64,000 nucleotides of DNA from the NCBI RefSeq assembly GCF_934617235.1, contig NZ_CAKTTZ010000001.1, positions 1-64,000 on the forward strand, written 5' to 3'. Below are positions 9,058-18,606 of the stretch, one piece after another. The translations under genes were made by a program, and so were the position numbers. Under the pieces are notes generated by a model. The model saw nothing but the letters and a program-made list of their open reading frames with translations, made no database searches and was not told the DNA's origin. Source of the stretch: an uncultured Ellagibacter sp. GTDB taxonomy: Bacteria > Actinomycetota > Coriobacteriia > Coriobacteriales > Eggerthellaceae. The stretch's first letter is position 1, and every line of letters begins with the position of its first letter.

Positions 9058-9768
9058 CTATTTCCCGGTTTTCGTGGGATCCTCGAAACGGTAGCCCACG
9101 CCATGGACGGTATGCAGCCACTTCGGGTTGCGTGGATTGTCGCCGATCTTCGCACGCAGGTTCTTCACGTGCGAGTCGATGGTGCGCTCATAGCCCTCGA
9201 AGTCGTAGCCGAGCACCTTCTCGACCAGCTCCATGCGCGAATACACGCGGCCAGGGTAGCGGGAAAGGGTGGTCAGCAGCTTGAACTCGGAAGCGGTCAG
9301 GTCGACTTCCTCGCCCTTCACGAGAACCTTGTGGCCGGAAACGTCGATTGTGAGGTCGCCGAACTCGAGGACTTCGCGCTGCGGCTCGGAGTCGGCATGC
9401 ACACGGCGGAGCAGGGCGCGCACGCGCGCGACAAGCTCGCGGGGGCTGAAAGGCTTCACCAGGTAATCGTCGGCGCCCAGCTCGAGTCCGATGATACGAT
9501 CTTCCACCTCGCCTTTCGCGGTGAGCATGATGATGGGCACATCGGAGTTGTCGCGGATGGCGCGGCAGACGCGCTCGCCGGGAACGCGGGGAAGCATAAG
9601 GTCGAGAACGACCAGGTCAAAGTGATGCTTCTGAAATTCTTCGAGTGCTTCTTGGCCATCGCCTACGGCGGTTACCCAATAGTTCTCGCGCTCGAGATAA
9701 GCAGCGACGGCGTCGCGGATCGCCTTCTCGTCTTCCACAAGAAGAATGCGTCGGGTTTCATTGTTCAT
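9058..9768 (-). CDS. OmpR/PhoB-family response regulator
   Basis: Response regulator (236 aa) with a receiver domain and a winged-helix DNA-binding domain. Asp56 in LVVLDLMLP is the phosphorylation site, and Lys105 in YLVKPF is the conserved receiver lysine. The effector half carries the typical LTASEFKLL and RTIDSHVKNLRAKI and ends with a VHGVGYRF strand. The ATG has TAGGAGACG upstream. It is the first gene of the pair with the downstream kinase; target genes cannot be told from this window. Confidence 0.95.
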   Translation of the reverse strand: MNNETRRILLVEDEKAIRDAVAAYLERENYWVTAVGDGQEALEEFQKHHFDLVVLDLMLPRVPGERVCRAIRDNSDVPIIMLTAKGEVEDRIIGLELGADDYLVKPFSPRELVARVRALLRRVHADSEPQREVLEFGDLTIDVSGHKVLVKGEEVDLTASEFKLLTTLSRYPGRVYSRMELVEKVLGYDFEGYERTIDSHVKNLRAKIGDNPRNPKWLHTVHGVGYRFEDPTKTGK

Positions 9769-9938
9769 TGACGTCTCCTAACATGGGATTTCCCTACGTA
9801 CATGGTGCATGCACAAGGTCTGCGGACCGCGCATCGCAAACGCTTTGCGGGGCGACCCGTCAGTTTCGTCTTTGGGTTTATTGTAGCAATTGGCCGTATT
9901 CTCGCGCGAGGTGTAGGCGAAATGACACAATTACCACC

Positions 9939-11387
9939 ATGCCAACGAAACGACCCACTCCAGGAAAGAACAGCGCGCACGCGCAAAGAAGCCCTCGCCA
10001 GAGCTCTCGGCGGGGCACTTCGGCGAGCTATCATCCGCGCGCGAATCATGCGCCGACGGTCCGCGCCGCTGAGGGGAGCCCGAAGCAGGGCATCTCTGTG
10101 CCCTCTCCAAGCGGCGGGCAAATCCTGCTTACCCGACGTCATTTCCTTTACGGTGCCATCGGCATCGGGGCCCTCGCCGTCGTCGGCGGAGGCATCGGCG
10201 CAGGGGTGAGCGCCGCCTCGAAGTCGAACGAGCCCACGTTCAACACGCTGACCGTCCCCAAAGACGCCGTCTCATCGTGCTCCGCCGCAACGCCGGGCGA
10301 TTTCACCGAGATAGAAGATTCAAGCACCGTGCTCGGGCTTTCCGGAACCTATGAGCTTCCTTACGGAACGCTCATCTGGGCAAGCGATGATTCCGTTGCC
10401 GCGTGCCTTGTACCCGAAGACGGCTCGAAGCCGCTCACCAAAGTGGTGCTGCTCTCGCTTTCGTCGGGCAATCAGACCACCGCCGTTTCCCAGGCGAAAG
10501 GCCAAGACGAAGGCTTCGAGATTTATGACGTGCGCGCGTGCGCGACGGGCGTCATTTGGACCGAGGCGAATATCCTCGATGGAACGTGGCGCATCTACAG
10601 CGCAGCACTTTCGAACGGATCGCTTGGAGCTGCGGCTTTGGCGGAAGAAGGCGGCTCCGATTGGGAAACCCCGACGCTCGCCGCCTCGAGCGGATATGCG
10701 TTTTGGCAGGTCCTCCCCAAGAAGGACGGCGCCGCAAGCAAGGAAGCGTCGCGGCTGATGCGCGCCCGCTTCGGGTCGAGCGACGCCGAGGAGGCCTACA
10801 CCTCGAACGGCCGCATGTGCACACCGCCCTACGCGACGGGCGACTCCGTCATCATCACCCCGCGCGCCGCGGCGTCTTCGTCGCGCTACCAGCTCACGCG
10901 CATCGATGCGCAATCCGCGAGCATGGTCGACTCCCTCGTGCTGCCCTCTTCGATGAAGCCGCTCGAGGCGGGCTATGGCGACACGGGGTTCATGTTCTCG
11001 TTCGAAGCGATTTACAACTTCGGCGAAGGCATCGCTAACCTGGGAACATACATTCCCGCAAACGCCGTGCAGCCCGAGGCCGATACGGCGGGCAACGACG
11101 CCTACAGCTCAGTGCCGTGGTTCCGCCATGGCGTGACCCCCACCGCCCCGCCCGCGTGGTGCGGCGGATGGGTCATCGCGAAGGACTCGTACAACGTGTG
11201 CGGATTCGACCCCTCGAACAAGCAGTATTTCATGCTCGAGGTGAAATCGGGCGCGCCGAGCTTCGGCGACTACCTTGCATCGACGGGGTCGGTCAAGCGC
11301 GTGGTCACGTATTCCAACATCGACAACACCACGCTTCAGGGCGAATCTCAGCAATACTGCTGCGTGCGCGTCTGGGAACCGGCCTAA
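9939..11387 (+). CDS. Tat-exported protein of unknown function
   Basis: Protein of 482 residues. A Pro/Ser/Arg-rich leader of about 60 residues precedes a twin-arginine motif (TRRHFLYGAIG, near residues 65-75) and a hydrophobic Gly/Ala stretch, so export by Tat is likely. The mature part has recurring short beta-strand segments (for example GTLIWASDDSVAACL, GVIWTEANILDGTWRIY, SGYAFWQVLPK), which suggests a beta-propeller-like fold. That fold is an inference. The ATG at 9939 lacks a clear ribosome site; the open frame runs further upstream but overlaps the divergent response-regulator gene, so I rejected earlier starts. It is divergent from the two-component pair and could be a target or partner. 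Confidence 0.8.
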   Translation: MPTKRPTPGKNSAHAQRSPRQSSRRGTSASYHPRANHAPTVRAAEGSPKQGISVPSPSGGQILLTRRHFLYGAIGIGALAVVGGGIGAGVSAASKSNEPTFNTLTVPKDAVSSCSAATPGDFTEIEDSSTVLGLSGTYELPYGTLIWASDDSVAACLVPEDGSKPLTKVVLLSLSSGNQTTAVSQAKGQDEGFEIYDVRACATGVIWTEANILDGTWRIYSAALSNGSLGAAALAEEGGSDWETPTLAASSGYAFWQVLPKKDGAASKEASRLMRARFGSSDAEEAYTSNGRMCTPPYATGDSVIITPRAAASSSRYQLTRIDAQSASMVDSLVLPSSMKPLEAGYGDTGFMFSFEAIYNFGEGIANLGTYIPANAVQPEADTAGNDAYSSVPWFRHGVTPTAPPAWCGGWVIAKDSYNVCGFDPSNKQYFMLEVKSGAPSFGDYLASTGSVKRVVTYSNIDNTTLQGESQQYCCVRVWEPA

Positions 11388-11436
11388 CAGCCCCCAGCCC
11401 GCGCACGCTTCTCATGAGGTAAGGCTCCTACTGGTT

Positions 11437-14406
11437 TTACAGGATGCCCTTTTCAAGTGCATTCGAGAGAACCATTGCGACGCGTTCGCGCGCGATGAGC
11501 TCGCCCGGAACGAGCCAGTGCGTCCCATCAGCCGATTCGTAACCGCTGACCACGCCTTGCTGAACCGCCCAGGCCGCAGCGGACTTCGCCCAAGGGGAAA
11601 TGCTCTCGGCGTCGGAGAGGGACGAAAGCGACGACTCGTCGGCTCCAGACACGCCCTTCAGGTTGGCGAGAATCTGGAGAAGCTGCTCCATCGTGACCGC
11701 GTCGTCGGGGCCGAACGCTGTGCGAGCACCCGTTTCGTCGGCATAGCCGTTGATGATCCCATTCTTAACCGCCCAGTTCACAGCACCCGTATACCACATA
11801 CCGCTGCGCACGTCGGAGAATGCGGTCTCGTTTTCCGCAGTGCTTGCAACATAGGAACCCTCGGCGGAGGGATCGGCGTAGCGCCAAAGAATCATCGCGA
11901 GCTCGGAGCGCGTGAGCGACACGCCAACGCCGAACAGCGACTCCTCGCTGTATCCGCGCATGAGGCCGGCGTCCGCAACCTTCTTCACGCCAGGCGCGTA
12001 CCATGCGCTTGCGTCAACATCGCGGAACATCTCCTCGATCGGAGGGGTGCCGGGGTCGGGATCTTGCGCATCGGGGTCGTAGGTTTTCGCCACTTCCGAA
12101 CTACCGGGAGTTGCGCCCTGACCACCGGTGGCCGCGATATCCGACTTCCGAGAAACCGCGACATCAGCGGCAACTCCGTCGCCCGCCTTGTACTTGGAGG
12201 GGTCCCCAATCGAGCCCTCGCCCGCCGCGGGGACGTTGCCACCCGTTGCCACAACGGTCGCTACGCCGACCTTGCCTTCGCCACCGATGCCCGCGCCGCC
12301 GTTTCCAAGGCCCAGGCCAACCGAGCCGCCCGTAGCAGTAAGCGAGCCCTCGCCGACGATGGAGCCGCCGTCGAGCTTCACGCCCGCGCCGCCGTTGCCG
12401 CCGGTCGTGTCGACCGAGCCGCCCGTGGCGACAAGCGACGAGCCGGCCGGGATGGTGACCGTCGCACCCTTGTTCACCACCAGGGCAGACTGCGCGTCGG
12501 AGCCCGACGTGATACCGCAACCAGTAATCGAGTTCGCGCCCTTAAACGTGACGCTGCCGTTCACCGCAACTGGCGCTTCGGGTACTTTCACCTGGTAGTT
12601 TCCATCGGAGAGGAAGTTAGCATGCGAAACGATTGTGGCATCTTCGAGCGTCGAGCCGTCGTTGAGCGCAATCTGTCCCACAAAGGACGCCGAGTTCTTC
12701 GCTGAAAGCGTGCCGCCGTTCACTTCGACCGCCCCGTACGCCACGGAATCGTCGAGGGTAAGCTTCGCGCCCTTCTCGACAACGATTTTCACGCTGGAGA
12801 GCACCTTCATGTTGTGCAGTGTGACGTCGGCACCTGCGGGAATAGTGAGCGTTTCGGTGGCAAAGTTCCCGTTTTCGCCCTTGCCGATGGTCCCGTACGT
12901 GCCAGACTCGTGCGAGCCGTAAATGTCGGTCAGCGTGGAGGGGATGGTCGCGTTGCCCGTCTCGGCGATGGTGTAGGGCTCCATGTCCCACGAAGTCGTG
13001 CCCTCGGGAAGGTCGGCGATGCGCTCGGCAAGCGTCTTGTCGTTGTCGTAGATGCGCATTTCCACCGCGTTGCTCTGCTCCGTGCGAGCGCCGGAGGTCA
13101 CCGTGGCAACCACCTGATAGGTTCCTGATTTTGCGGGAGTGCCGGTGATGAAGACGGAGCCCATCGTCACCCCTGCCGCCATGCCACTGCCTTCAGGGGA
13201 AATGGAGACGCTCACCTTATCCTGGCGCACGCCGTCGTTTTTCGCCCAGTCATTCCAGGACGTCCACTCGCCGTCGCCCTCTTTCACCTCGACGTCGAGC
13301 TTGTTGTTCTCCGACGAACTGCTGCCACCGCTCGCCCCGCCGCCGGCAGACGCGAGGGCGATGCCGTCGTGATCGAGGCTCATCATGCTCGTGCCGTCGA
13401 CGACGAAGCACTGCAGCTTGCCGGTAAGCCGAACCTGGATCTGCTGCTGGACCTCGAAGGAGAGCATTTCGGCAACGGAATCCGCCGAGCCATCGTCCTT
13501 CGTCGCTTCGGCGGTGAGTTTCACCTGATAGGTGCCCGCCGCGGGAGCCGTGCCCGAAAGCGACACCTGGCCATCTTCGACTGTCACGGAAAGACCCGCC
13601 ACGTCCTTGCCCTCGGCATCAGTGACGGCAGCCGAGAACTTTGCGTCCGCCGCCTTCGTCCCCTTCGTTTCGAACGCGAGCTTCTGGTCGACCGTGCTGC
13701 CTTCGACCGCGGGGGAAAATGCCTTGTCACCTGCAAAAACAAGCGAGAGCGCCTCGTACGTTTCGACGGGCTTGCTGATGTTTTCGGGCTCTTGGGTCGA
13801 CCCGGTGTAGGTTGCCGTGCCGTTGTTCTCGATTTTACCCGTAGCAAACGTGCAATCCTCGAAAGTCGCCTCGCCGTTCACGATAGGCGTGTTGGAGAAG
13901 GTGCAGTTGGAGAACTTCACCTTCGCGCCTTTTTCGACAGTGACCGTTGCACCCTTTTCCCCGGATTTCGCGAAGAAGTTCACGCGGTCGATAGCAATAT
14001 CGCTGCCTGACGGAATCACAACGGAAAGCGCACTTGCGTATCCGACATCGACCGTTTTCGGGCCCTGACTGAAAAAGCCCTCGGAATAGCCGGCGATTTC
14101 GGTGAGCGACGAGGGGATGGTCACCGTCCCCGAATCCGAAAAGCTGGTTCCGACGTGGACTTTCGTGTACCCGTTTGACACGGCCTGGCCGAGATAATAA
14201 GACAGTCCGTAAGAGCTGTCGTCCACGTAGTAATACCCGTCGCTCTTGCTCAGCGGCTGGATTCCGCCGTCGTTACTTGTCGATGCACCATTGTCGGCGA
14301 AAGCTGCCGCAGGCGTGCCTACCATACCCGCAGCGAGCACCGTTGCAACGCCGGCACGCGCCGCCGCTTCCCATGGCTTAACTGCTTGCGTCTTCCGTTT
14401 CTCCAT
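11437..14406 (-). CDS. SLH-domain cell-surface protein
   Basis: Secreted protein of 989 residues. The N-terminus has basic residues, a hydrophobic core (AGVATVLAAGMVGT) and an AFA-D signal-peptidase site near residue 37. Three S-layer homology repeats fill the last 190 residues (FRDVDASAWYAPGVKKVADA, FSDVRSGMWYTGAVNWAVKN, and a third beginning near ISPWAKSAAAWAV), so the protein should be held non-covalently on wall polymers. The middle contains repeated strand-loop units of the form VVEKGAKLTLDDS and a Gly-rich stretch (about 680-790) that looks like a beta-helix or adhesin shaft, plus Ig-like segments. GAAAGG lies upstream of the ATG. Partner and ligand unknown. Confidence 0.9.
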   Translation of the reverse strand: MEKRKTQAVKPWEAAARAGVATVLAAGMVGTPAAAFADNGASTSNDGGIQPLSKSDGYYYVDDSSYGLSYYLGQAVSNGYTKVHVGTSFSDSGTVTIPSSLTEIAGYSEGFFSQGPKTVDVGYASALSVVIPSGSDIAIDRVNFFAKSGEKGATVTVEKGAKVKFSNCTFSNTPIVNGEATFEDCTFATGKIENNGTATYTGSTQEPENISKPVETYEALSLVFAGDKAFSPAVEGSTVDQKLAFETKGTKAADAKFSAAVTDAEGKDVAGLSVTVEDGQVSLSGTAPAAGTYQVKLTAEATKDDGSADSVAEMLSFEVQQQIQVRLTGKLQCFVVDGTSMMSLDHDGIALASAGGGASGGSSSSENNKLDVEVKEGDGEWTSWNDWAKNDGVRQDKVSVSISPEGSGMAAGVTMGSVFITGTPAKSGTYQVVATVTSGARTEQSNAVEMRIYDNDKTLAERIADLPEGTTSWDMEPYTIAETGNATIPSTLTDIYGSHESGTYGTIGKGENGNFATETLTIPAGADVTLHNMKVLSSVKIVVEKGAKLTLDDSVAYGAVEVNGGTLSAKNSASFVGQIALNDGSTLEDATIVSHANFLSDGNYQVKVPEAPVAVNGSVTFKGANSITGCGITSGSDAQSALVVNKGATVTIPAGSSLVATGGSVDTTGGNGGAGVKLDGGSIVGEGSLTATGGSVGLGLGNGGAGIGGEGKVGVATVVATGGNVPAAGEGSIGDPSKYKAGDGVAADVAVSRKSDIAATGGQGATPGSSEVAKTYDPDAQDPDPGTPPIEEMFRDVDASAWYAPGVKKVADAGLMRGYSEESLFGVGVSLTRSELAMILWRYADPSAEGSYVASTAENETAFSDVRSGMWYTGAVNWAVKNGIINGYADETGARTAFGPDDAVTMEQLLQILANLKGVSGADESSLSSLSDAESISPWAKSAAAWAVQQGVVSGYESADGTHWLVPGELIARERVAMVLSNALEKGIL

Positions 14407-14474
14407 ATGTTTCCCAGCCTTTCTGTGGGCTCATTTCGGGACAATCAATTCATGTCACCCCGTGTCGGCAAGGA

Positions 14475-14515
14475 AGTTTACCACAGTTGACATATATTGG
14501 TAAGCCGTGTATAAC
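14475..14515 (+). promoter_or_regulatory. apbE: Strong promoter for apbE, overlapping divergent promoter
   Basis: TTGACA at 14487-14492 and TATAAC at 14510-14515 are separated by exactly 17 bases, a near-consensus housekeeping promoter reading into the flavin transferase gene with a leader of about 35 bases. On the other strand a weaker pair (TTACCA at 14498-14503, TAAACT at 14475-14480, 17-bp spacing) could drive the SLH gene, so the two promoters would overlap face to face. Confidence 0.75.
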
Positions 14516-14555
14516 TTTTTTTGATACATTTCACGCCTGATTTCAAGGAACACCG

Positions 14556-15809
14556 GTGAACGATTACACAAGCAGCCCGGATGTCGATTCGAGCAACAGC
14601 CACCGCGCGTCCTGCCCTTCCTCGGCAGGCATGCTCCAACCTTCTTCGGCTGACATGCCGCAGCCTTCCTCCGAGGACGCACCCCGCCCTCCCCTGGCGG
14701 ACGCGTTCCATTCTTCCTCAGTGCAGGCGTTCCATTCTTCTTCGGCGGATGAACCCCACCCCGAGGAAATCCAGTGGCGCGAGCGTTGGTTCCACGCATT
14801 CGACACGACCTGCCTCGTGAAGGCACGCGCAAGCGAAGGCGACCTTGATCAGGTAGTTTCCCTTTGCACAAGATACGAGCGGCTCCTCAGCCACACGCTG
14901 CCCGAAAGTGATATCTGGGCCGTGAACCATGCAGAGGGCAAGCGCACGAAGGTTGATCCGGAAACGGCGGCGCTCGTTCGCGAGGCGCTTCGATATTGTT
15001 CGAAATCGGGCGGCCTTTTCGATATCACGCTGGCACCGCTCGCCCGCCTTTGGAATTTTCACACCGCGCGCGTCCCCTCGGAAGACGATGTTGCCCGAGC
15101 GCTTCTACACGTAGGCTGGCAGCGAGTCGATGCGACCGCCGACACCATCGTCGTCACCGATCCCAAGGTGGAGATAACGCTTGGAGGCATCGCGAAAGGC
15201 TACATCGCCGATTGCGTGCGCGACTTGCTGGCAACGCGAGGAGTGCGGGACGCGTTCATAAGCCTTGGCGGGAACGTTGTCGTCATAGGGCAATCACCTC
15301 ACGGCAGGCCGTGGAACGTCGGTGTTCGCTCGCCTGATTTCCATCGCGACCAGCAGAAAAAGCGAATCGAGTACGAGGCTATCGCCCGTTCGCCGCACGG
15401 CATCGACACGCGTGCGCTTCACGATTTGGAAAGAAAGCCCGAAAAGCCCCTGTGTGTTCTTTCCTGTTCTGATTTGTCGGTGGTAACGAGCGGAATCTAC
15501 GAGCGATGTTTTCTCGACAAGACGACGGGAAAGATGTATCACCACCTTATCGACCCGAAAACGGGATACCCCTGCGAAAGCGACCTCGCGGGCGCAACGG
15601 TGCTTTCGCGCACGTCGTTGGAAGGAGACGGCCTGTCGACGGCGCTCGTCATCATGGGGCGCGAACGCGCTGCGGCCTTTATCCGCGAACAGACCGATGC
15701 CGCCGTCCTCCTCGTTGGGCGAGACGGAACCGTGGCCATTGCTGGTAACGAGAAGATTCTCGAAGAGACCCGAGCTGGCGAGATACCCGGCGTCGAGCTC
15801 CTGAAGTAA
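14556..15809 (+). CDS. apbE: FAD:protein FMN transferase (ApbE family)
   Basis: Attaches FMN covalently to Thr/Ser of flavoproteins (for example Rnf/Nqr subunits or extracellular flavin reductases). The core starts near residue 77 (WFHAFDTTC) and shows the FAD/Mg motif LGGIAKGYIAD, the LGGN loop and HHLIDPKTGYP. The GTG start has CAAGGA upstream. Odd points: no lipobox or signal peptide is visible although the family usually acts outside the membrane, and the first 65 residues are a Ser/Pro-rich, internally repetitive extension (QPSSADM/QPSSEDA, AFHSSSV/AFHSSSA). This form may act in the cytoplasm or be exported in a non-classical way. It is transcribed alone from a strong promoter. Confidence 0.9.
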   Translation: MNDYTSSPDVDSSNSHRASCPSSAGMLQPSSADMPQPSSEDAPRPPLADAFHSSSVQAFHSSSADEPHPEEIQWRERWFHAFDTTCLVKARASEGDLDQVVSLCTRYERLLSHTLPESDIWAVNHAEGKRTKVDPETAALVREALRYCSKSGGLFDITLAPLARLWNFHTARVPSEDDVARALLHVGWQRVDATADTIVVTDPKVEITLGGIAKGYIADCVRDLLATRGVRDAFISLGGNVVVIGQSPHGRPWNVGVRSPDFHRDQQKKRIEYEAIARSPHGIDTRALHDLERKPEKPLCVLSCSDLSVVTSGIYERCFLDKTTGKMYHHLIDPKTGYPCESDLAGATVLSRTSLEGDGLSTALVIMGRERAAAFIREQTDAAVLLVGRDGTVAIAGNEKILEETRAGEIPGVELLK

Positions 15810-16378
15810 CGCGCGGGCGCGAGAACTGCGCGAAAAGCGAGAGCTGCGGGTGCCCAAAATCGAGGGTTCGCCCGTCAACGCGGGGCGCGCCCGCGAACGC
15901 GGGAAATGCAGGTTGTACGAGGTCTCTGGCTGAACGAGAGCGCGAGGGTTTGCACGAACCGAGCGAGACGCGCGCGGCGAGAGAATCAAGGGGCACGAAG
16001 CGCGGATTGCACGAGAATAGGCTCACTCCGTAGCATTGTTAGGCACCTATTTGTACAAAAACGACAGTAAGTTGTGACGGAATGGTGAAGATGAGCGATT
16101 TCGAGCTTCAATTGTCCCAAAATCGTCCCATACAAGACAATTATTGAAATAGTTATTCCACATTTTTTATTATAATGGGGTCTACTTTACAGTTTCGTCA
16201 TAAAAAAGTGGCATTTTCGTACAAAAACTCTCAGCCTCAAGCGCCGAGGCGGATTGCAAGTTGCCGAGGGGCTCGAATCACCCGAAACTCAAGAGCATCA
16301 GCATCAGCACCAGCACCTCTAACCAGACGTACTTTTCGTCCAGCGGAACAGCCGACCCAAAAGCTTTTCCATCAAAAA
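15810..16378. other. Gene-free gap with an AT-rich core
   Basis: No convincing gene. The first 210 bases are GC-rich. The stretch from about 16030 to 16240 is much richer in A and T than its surroundings and holds a TATAAT at 16171-16176 on the plus strand, a 7-bp inverted repeat (AATTGTC at 16110-16116, GACAATT at 16136-16142) and two copies of GTACAAAAAC (16053-16062, 16219-16228). The only open frame there is compositionally poor and runs into the purB terminator. A promoter for a short RNA or an old insertion scar are both possible. Confidence 0.5.
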
Positions 16379-16404
16379 TGGGCGTTGGCCTGCGCCAACG
16401 CCCA
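16379..16404 (-). terminator. purB: Intrinsic terminator after purB
   Basis: A perfect 11-bp stem (TGGGCGTTGGC and complement) with a 4-nt loop is followed on the minus strand by ATTTTTGATGG. It lies 40 bases past the purB stop codon. Confidence 0.9.
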
Positions 16405-16443
16405 CTGATAAACGCCCCTTGCGTTCTACAAGCCTAAAAGCCT

Positions 16444-17787
16444 CTAGAACTCCAGCCCTTCGAGACGCTTGAAGACCTCGTCTTTGCGCGTGAGGAAATC
16501 CCACGGGTCGAAAATCTCGTCGAGCGTTTCCTTCGAAAGCTTTGCCTCGGGGTCTGCCTCCAAACGCTCGCGATAGGTCGGTCCCTCGACGGCATTCTGG
16601 ATGTCTTCCCACACTTTCATGGCGTTACGCTGCACGATGACGTATGCCTCTTCGCGCGTGATGCCCGTCTGCACGAGCGCAAGCAGCACCTTCGAAGAGA
16701 AGATGAGCCCGCGGGTGCGCCACAAGTTGTGCTCCATCTTGTCGGGATACGTTTGCAGGCCGTCCAAGATCCACTGCATCTTGCCGAACATGTAATCGAG
16801 CGCAGTGAACGAGTCGGCTAGCGCCACGCGCTCGGTACCCGAATGCGAAATGTCGCGCTCGTACCAAAGCGCCACGTTATCAAGCGCCACCTGGGCATTC
16901 GCCTTCACCACGCGAGCGAGGCCGCAGACACGCTCAGCCGTGATGGGATTGCGCTTGTGCGGCATGGCCGACGAGCCCTTCTGGCCCTTCTTGAACGGCT
17001 CCTCAGCCTCGATCACGTCAGACTGCTGAAGCAAGCGCACCTGCATGGCGATGGACTCGAGCGTCGCCGCGGCGCATGCGAGCGCGCACATCACCTGCGC
17101 GTGACGATCGCGCGCGAGCACCTGAGTCGAAAGCGGGTCGGGCGTAAGACCCAGCTTCTCGCACACATACTGCTCGACGAACGGGTCGATGGAGGAATAC
17201 GTGCCCACCGCGCCCGAGATCGCTCCCGTCGCAGCAACCTCGCGAGCCTGCTCAAGGCGCGTCTGCGCACGCTTCAGCGCCCATGCCCAGCTGCCGAACT
17301 TCATGCCGAAAGTCATCGGCTCGGCATGGATGCCATGGGTGCGGCCCACGCACAGCGTATTTTGGAACTCGAAGGCGCGGCGCTTGCACGTCTCGCCAAG
17401 CTGCTTCACGTCGGCCAAGATGATGTCGATCGCCTGGGTGATCTGGTAGGAAAGAGCCGTATCCCCCAGGTCGCTGCTGGTCATACCGTAGTGCACCCAG
17501 CGCGACGGCTTCTCCTCGCCCTCCGGCACCTCGGCGTCGATGTACTCGGCCATGTTGGTGGTAAAGGCGATGACGTCGTGGTTGGTAACCTTCTCTATCT
17601 CGTCGATGCGCTCGACGGTGAAGTCGGCATGGTCGCGAATCCACTTCGCTTCCTCTTTCGTAATGCCGGCTTTCCCCAGCTCAGCCTGAGCCTCGCACGC
17701 GAGAATCTCGATTTCCTTCCAGATGAAGAACTTGTTTTGAAGCTCCCAGATGGCGCCCATCTCAGGACGCGTATAGCGGTTGATCAT
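16444..17787 (-). CDS. purB: Adenylosuccinate lyase
   Basis: Cleaves SAICAR to AICAR and adenylosuccinate to AMP, releasing fumarate, in purine synthesis. It belongs to the fumarase/aspartase superfamily: the signature GSSAMPHKRNP with the catalytic serine loop is intact, as are TSSDLGDTA and the histidine segment GRTHGIHAEPMTFG. At 447 aa it has the short bacterial length. The ATG is preceded by GGAAAGGCG. It is a single gene with its own terminator, separate from the purC-purL group at the window start. Confidence 0.97.
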   Translation of the reverse strand: MINRYTRPEMGAIWELQNKFFIWKEIEILACEAQAELGKAGITKEEAKWIRDHADFTVERIDEIEKVTNHDVIAFTTNMAEYIDAEVPEGEEKPSRWVHYGMTSSDLGDTALSYQITQAIDIILADVKQLGETCKRRAFEFQNTLCVGRTHGIHAEPMTFGMKFGSWAWALKRAQTRLEQAREVAATGAISGAVGTYSSIDPFVEQYVCEKLGLTPDPLSTQVLARDRHAQVMCALACAAATLESIAMQVRLLQQSDVIEAEEPFKKGQKGSSAMPHKRNPITAERVCGLARVVKANAQVALDNVALWYERDISHSGTERVALADSFTALDYMFGKMQWILDGLQTYPDKMEHNLWRTRGLIFSSKVLLALVQTGITREEAYVIVQRNAMKVWEDIQNAVEGPTYRERLEADPEAKLSKETLDEIFDPWDFLTRKDEVFKRLEGLEF

Positions 17788-17865
17788 TGCGCTTGCTCGC
17801 CTTTCCCGTGTTAATCGTTCCCGTTTCGTTTTCCGCTTAGCATACTATACGCTCGCGCGCGCAGG

Positions 17866-18537
17866 TTAGAGCCCCTTGAACAAAGCGCGCACGCGGTCGA
17901 GCGCTTCGGTGTCGGCGACGACGACCGCCTTGTCGCCGGGGTGCAGCACGGTGTCGTGGCGCACCACCTCGACGTCATCGGCCGTGTCGACGGCAACGAT
18001 CAGGCTGCCGTCGGGCATGGGGATGTCGCGCACGAGCACCCCGTCGGCGTTCGAGTGGTAGCGCATGCGTGGCACCGTGACCTCGGAAAGCGCGACATTA
18101 CCGTGCGTAAGCGAGGACACAACGCTCACCGAACCCATGAGGGCCTCTTCCTCGATCATGTTCGCAATGAGCGTCGTGGAAGACACGCTCTCGATGCCGA
18201 CCTCGTGGAAGATGCGCATGTTCTTCGGGCTGTTCACGCGCGCAATACAACGGGGCACGTTGAACACGCGCTGCGCGATTTCGCACGACACGAGGTTGCT
18301 GTCATCCTGACCGGTCGTCGCGACGAACACGTCGGCGTGGCGGATGCCCGCGTCCTCCTGGAACTTCGAGTCGCAGCCGTCGCCGTGGATGATGAGGTAG
18401 CGGCCCGTGAGCTCCACCGACAGCCTGTCGGCGGTGCGTCGGTTCTGCTCGATGACCGCGACCTCGTTACCGCTTTTCAGCAGCACGTTCGCAAGGTAGG
18501 CGCCGATCTTGCCGCCGCCGTTGATCACTACATACAT
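17866..18537 (-). CDS. TrkA-type NAD-binding potassium uptake regulator
   Basis: Cytosolic gating subunit (223 aa) of a Trk/Ktr potassium transporter. An N-terminal Rossmann domain starts with VVINGGGKIGAYLANVL, the first acidic residue after the glycine loop is in VAVIEQNRR, and the ATGQDDSN loop follows. The C-terminal TrkA_C domain runs from about residue 140. AAAGGGC precedes the ATG. It is followed closely in the same orientation by a second TrkA-type gene (upstream at 18607-19269), so the two likely act as a heteromer or as paralogous subunits. No TrkH/KtrB channel gene lies in this window. Confidence 0.9.
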   Translation of the reverse strand: MYVVINGGGKIGAYLANVLLKSGNEVAVIEQNRRTADRLSVELTGRYLIIHGDGCDSKFQEDAGIRHADVFVATTGQDDSNLVSCEIAQRVFNVPRCIARVNSPKNMRIFHEVGIESVSSTTLIANMIEEEALMGSVSVVSSLTHGNVALSEVTVPRMRYHSNADGVLVRDIPMPDGSLIVAVDTADDVEVVRHDTVLHPGDKAVVVADTEALDRVRALFKGL

Positions 18538-18606
18538 GGATGCCCTTTCACAGAGAGGGAGCTATCTTGCGCAAGGCGTGAAACGCGATGCGGCCAGGCT
18601 GGCTTC

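Noticed and set aside
16175..16408. Plus-strand frame of 77 codons downstream of TATAAT
   Set aside because: It runs through the purB terminator, has no ribosome site and a random composition.
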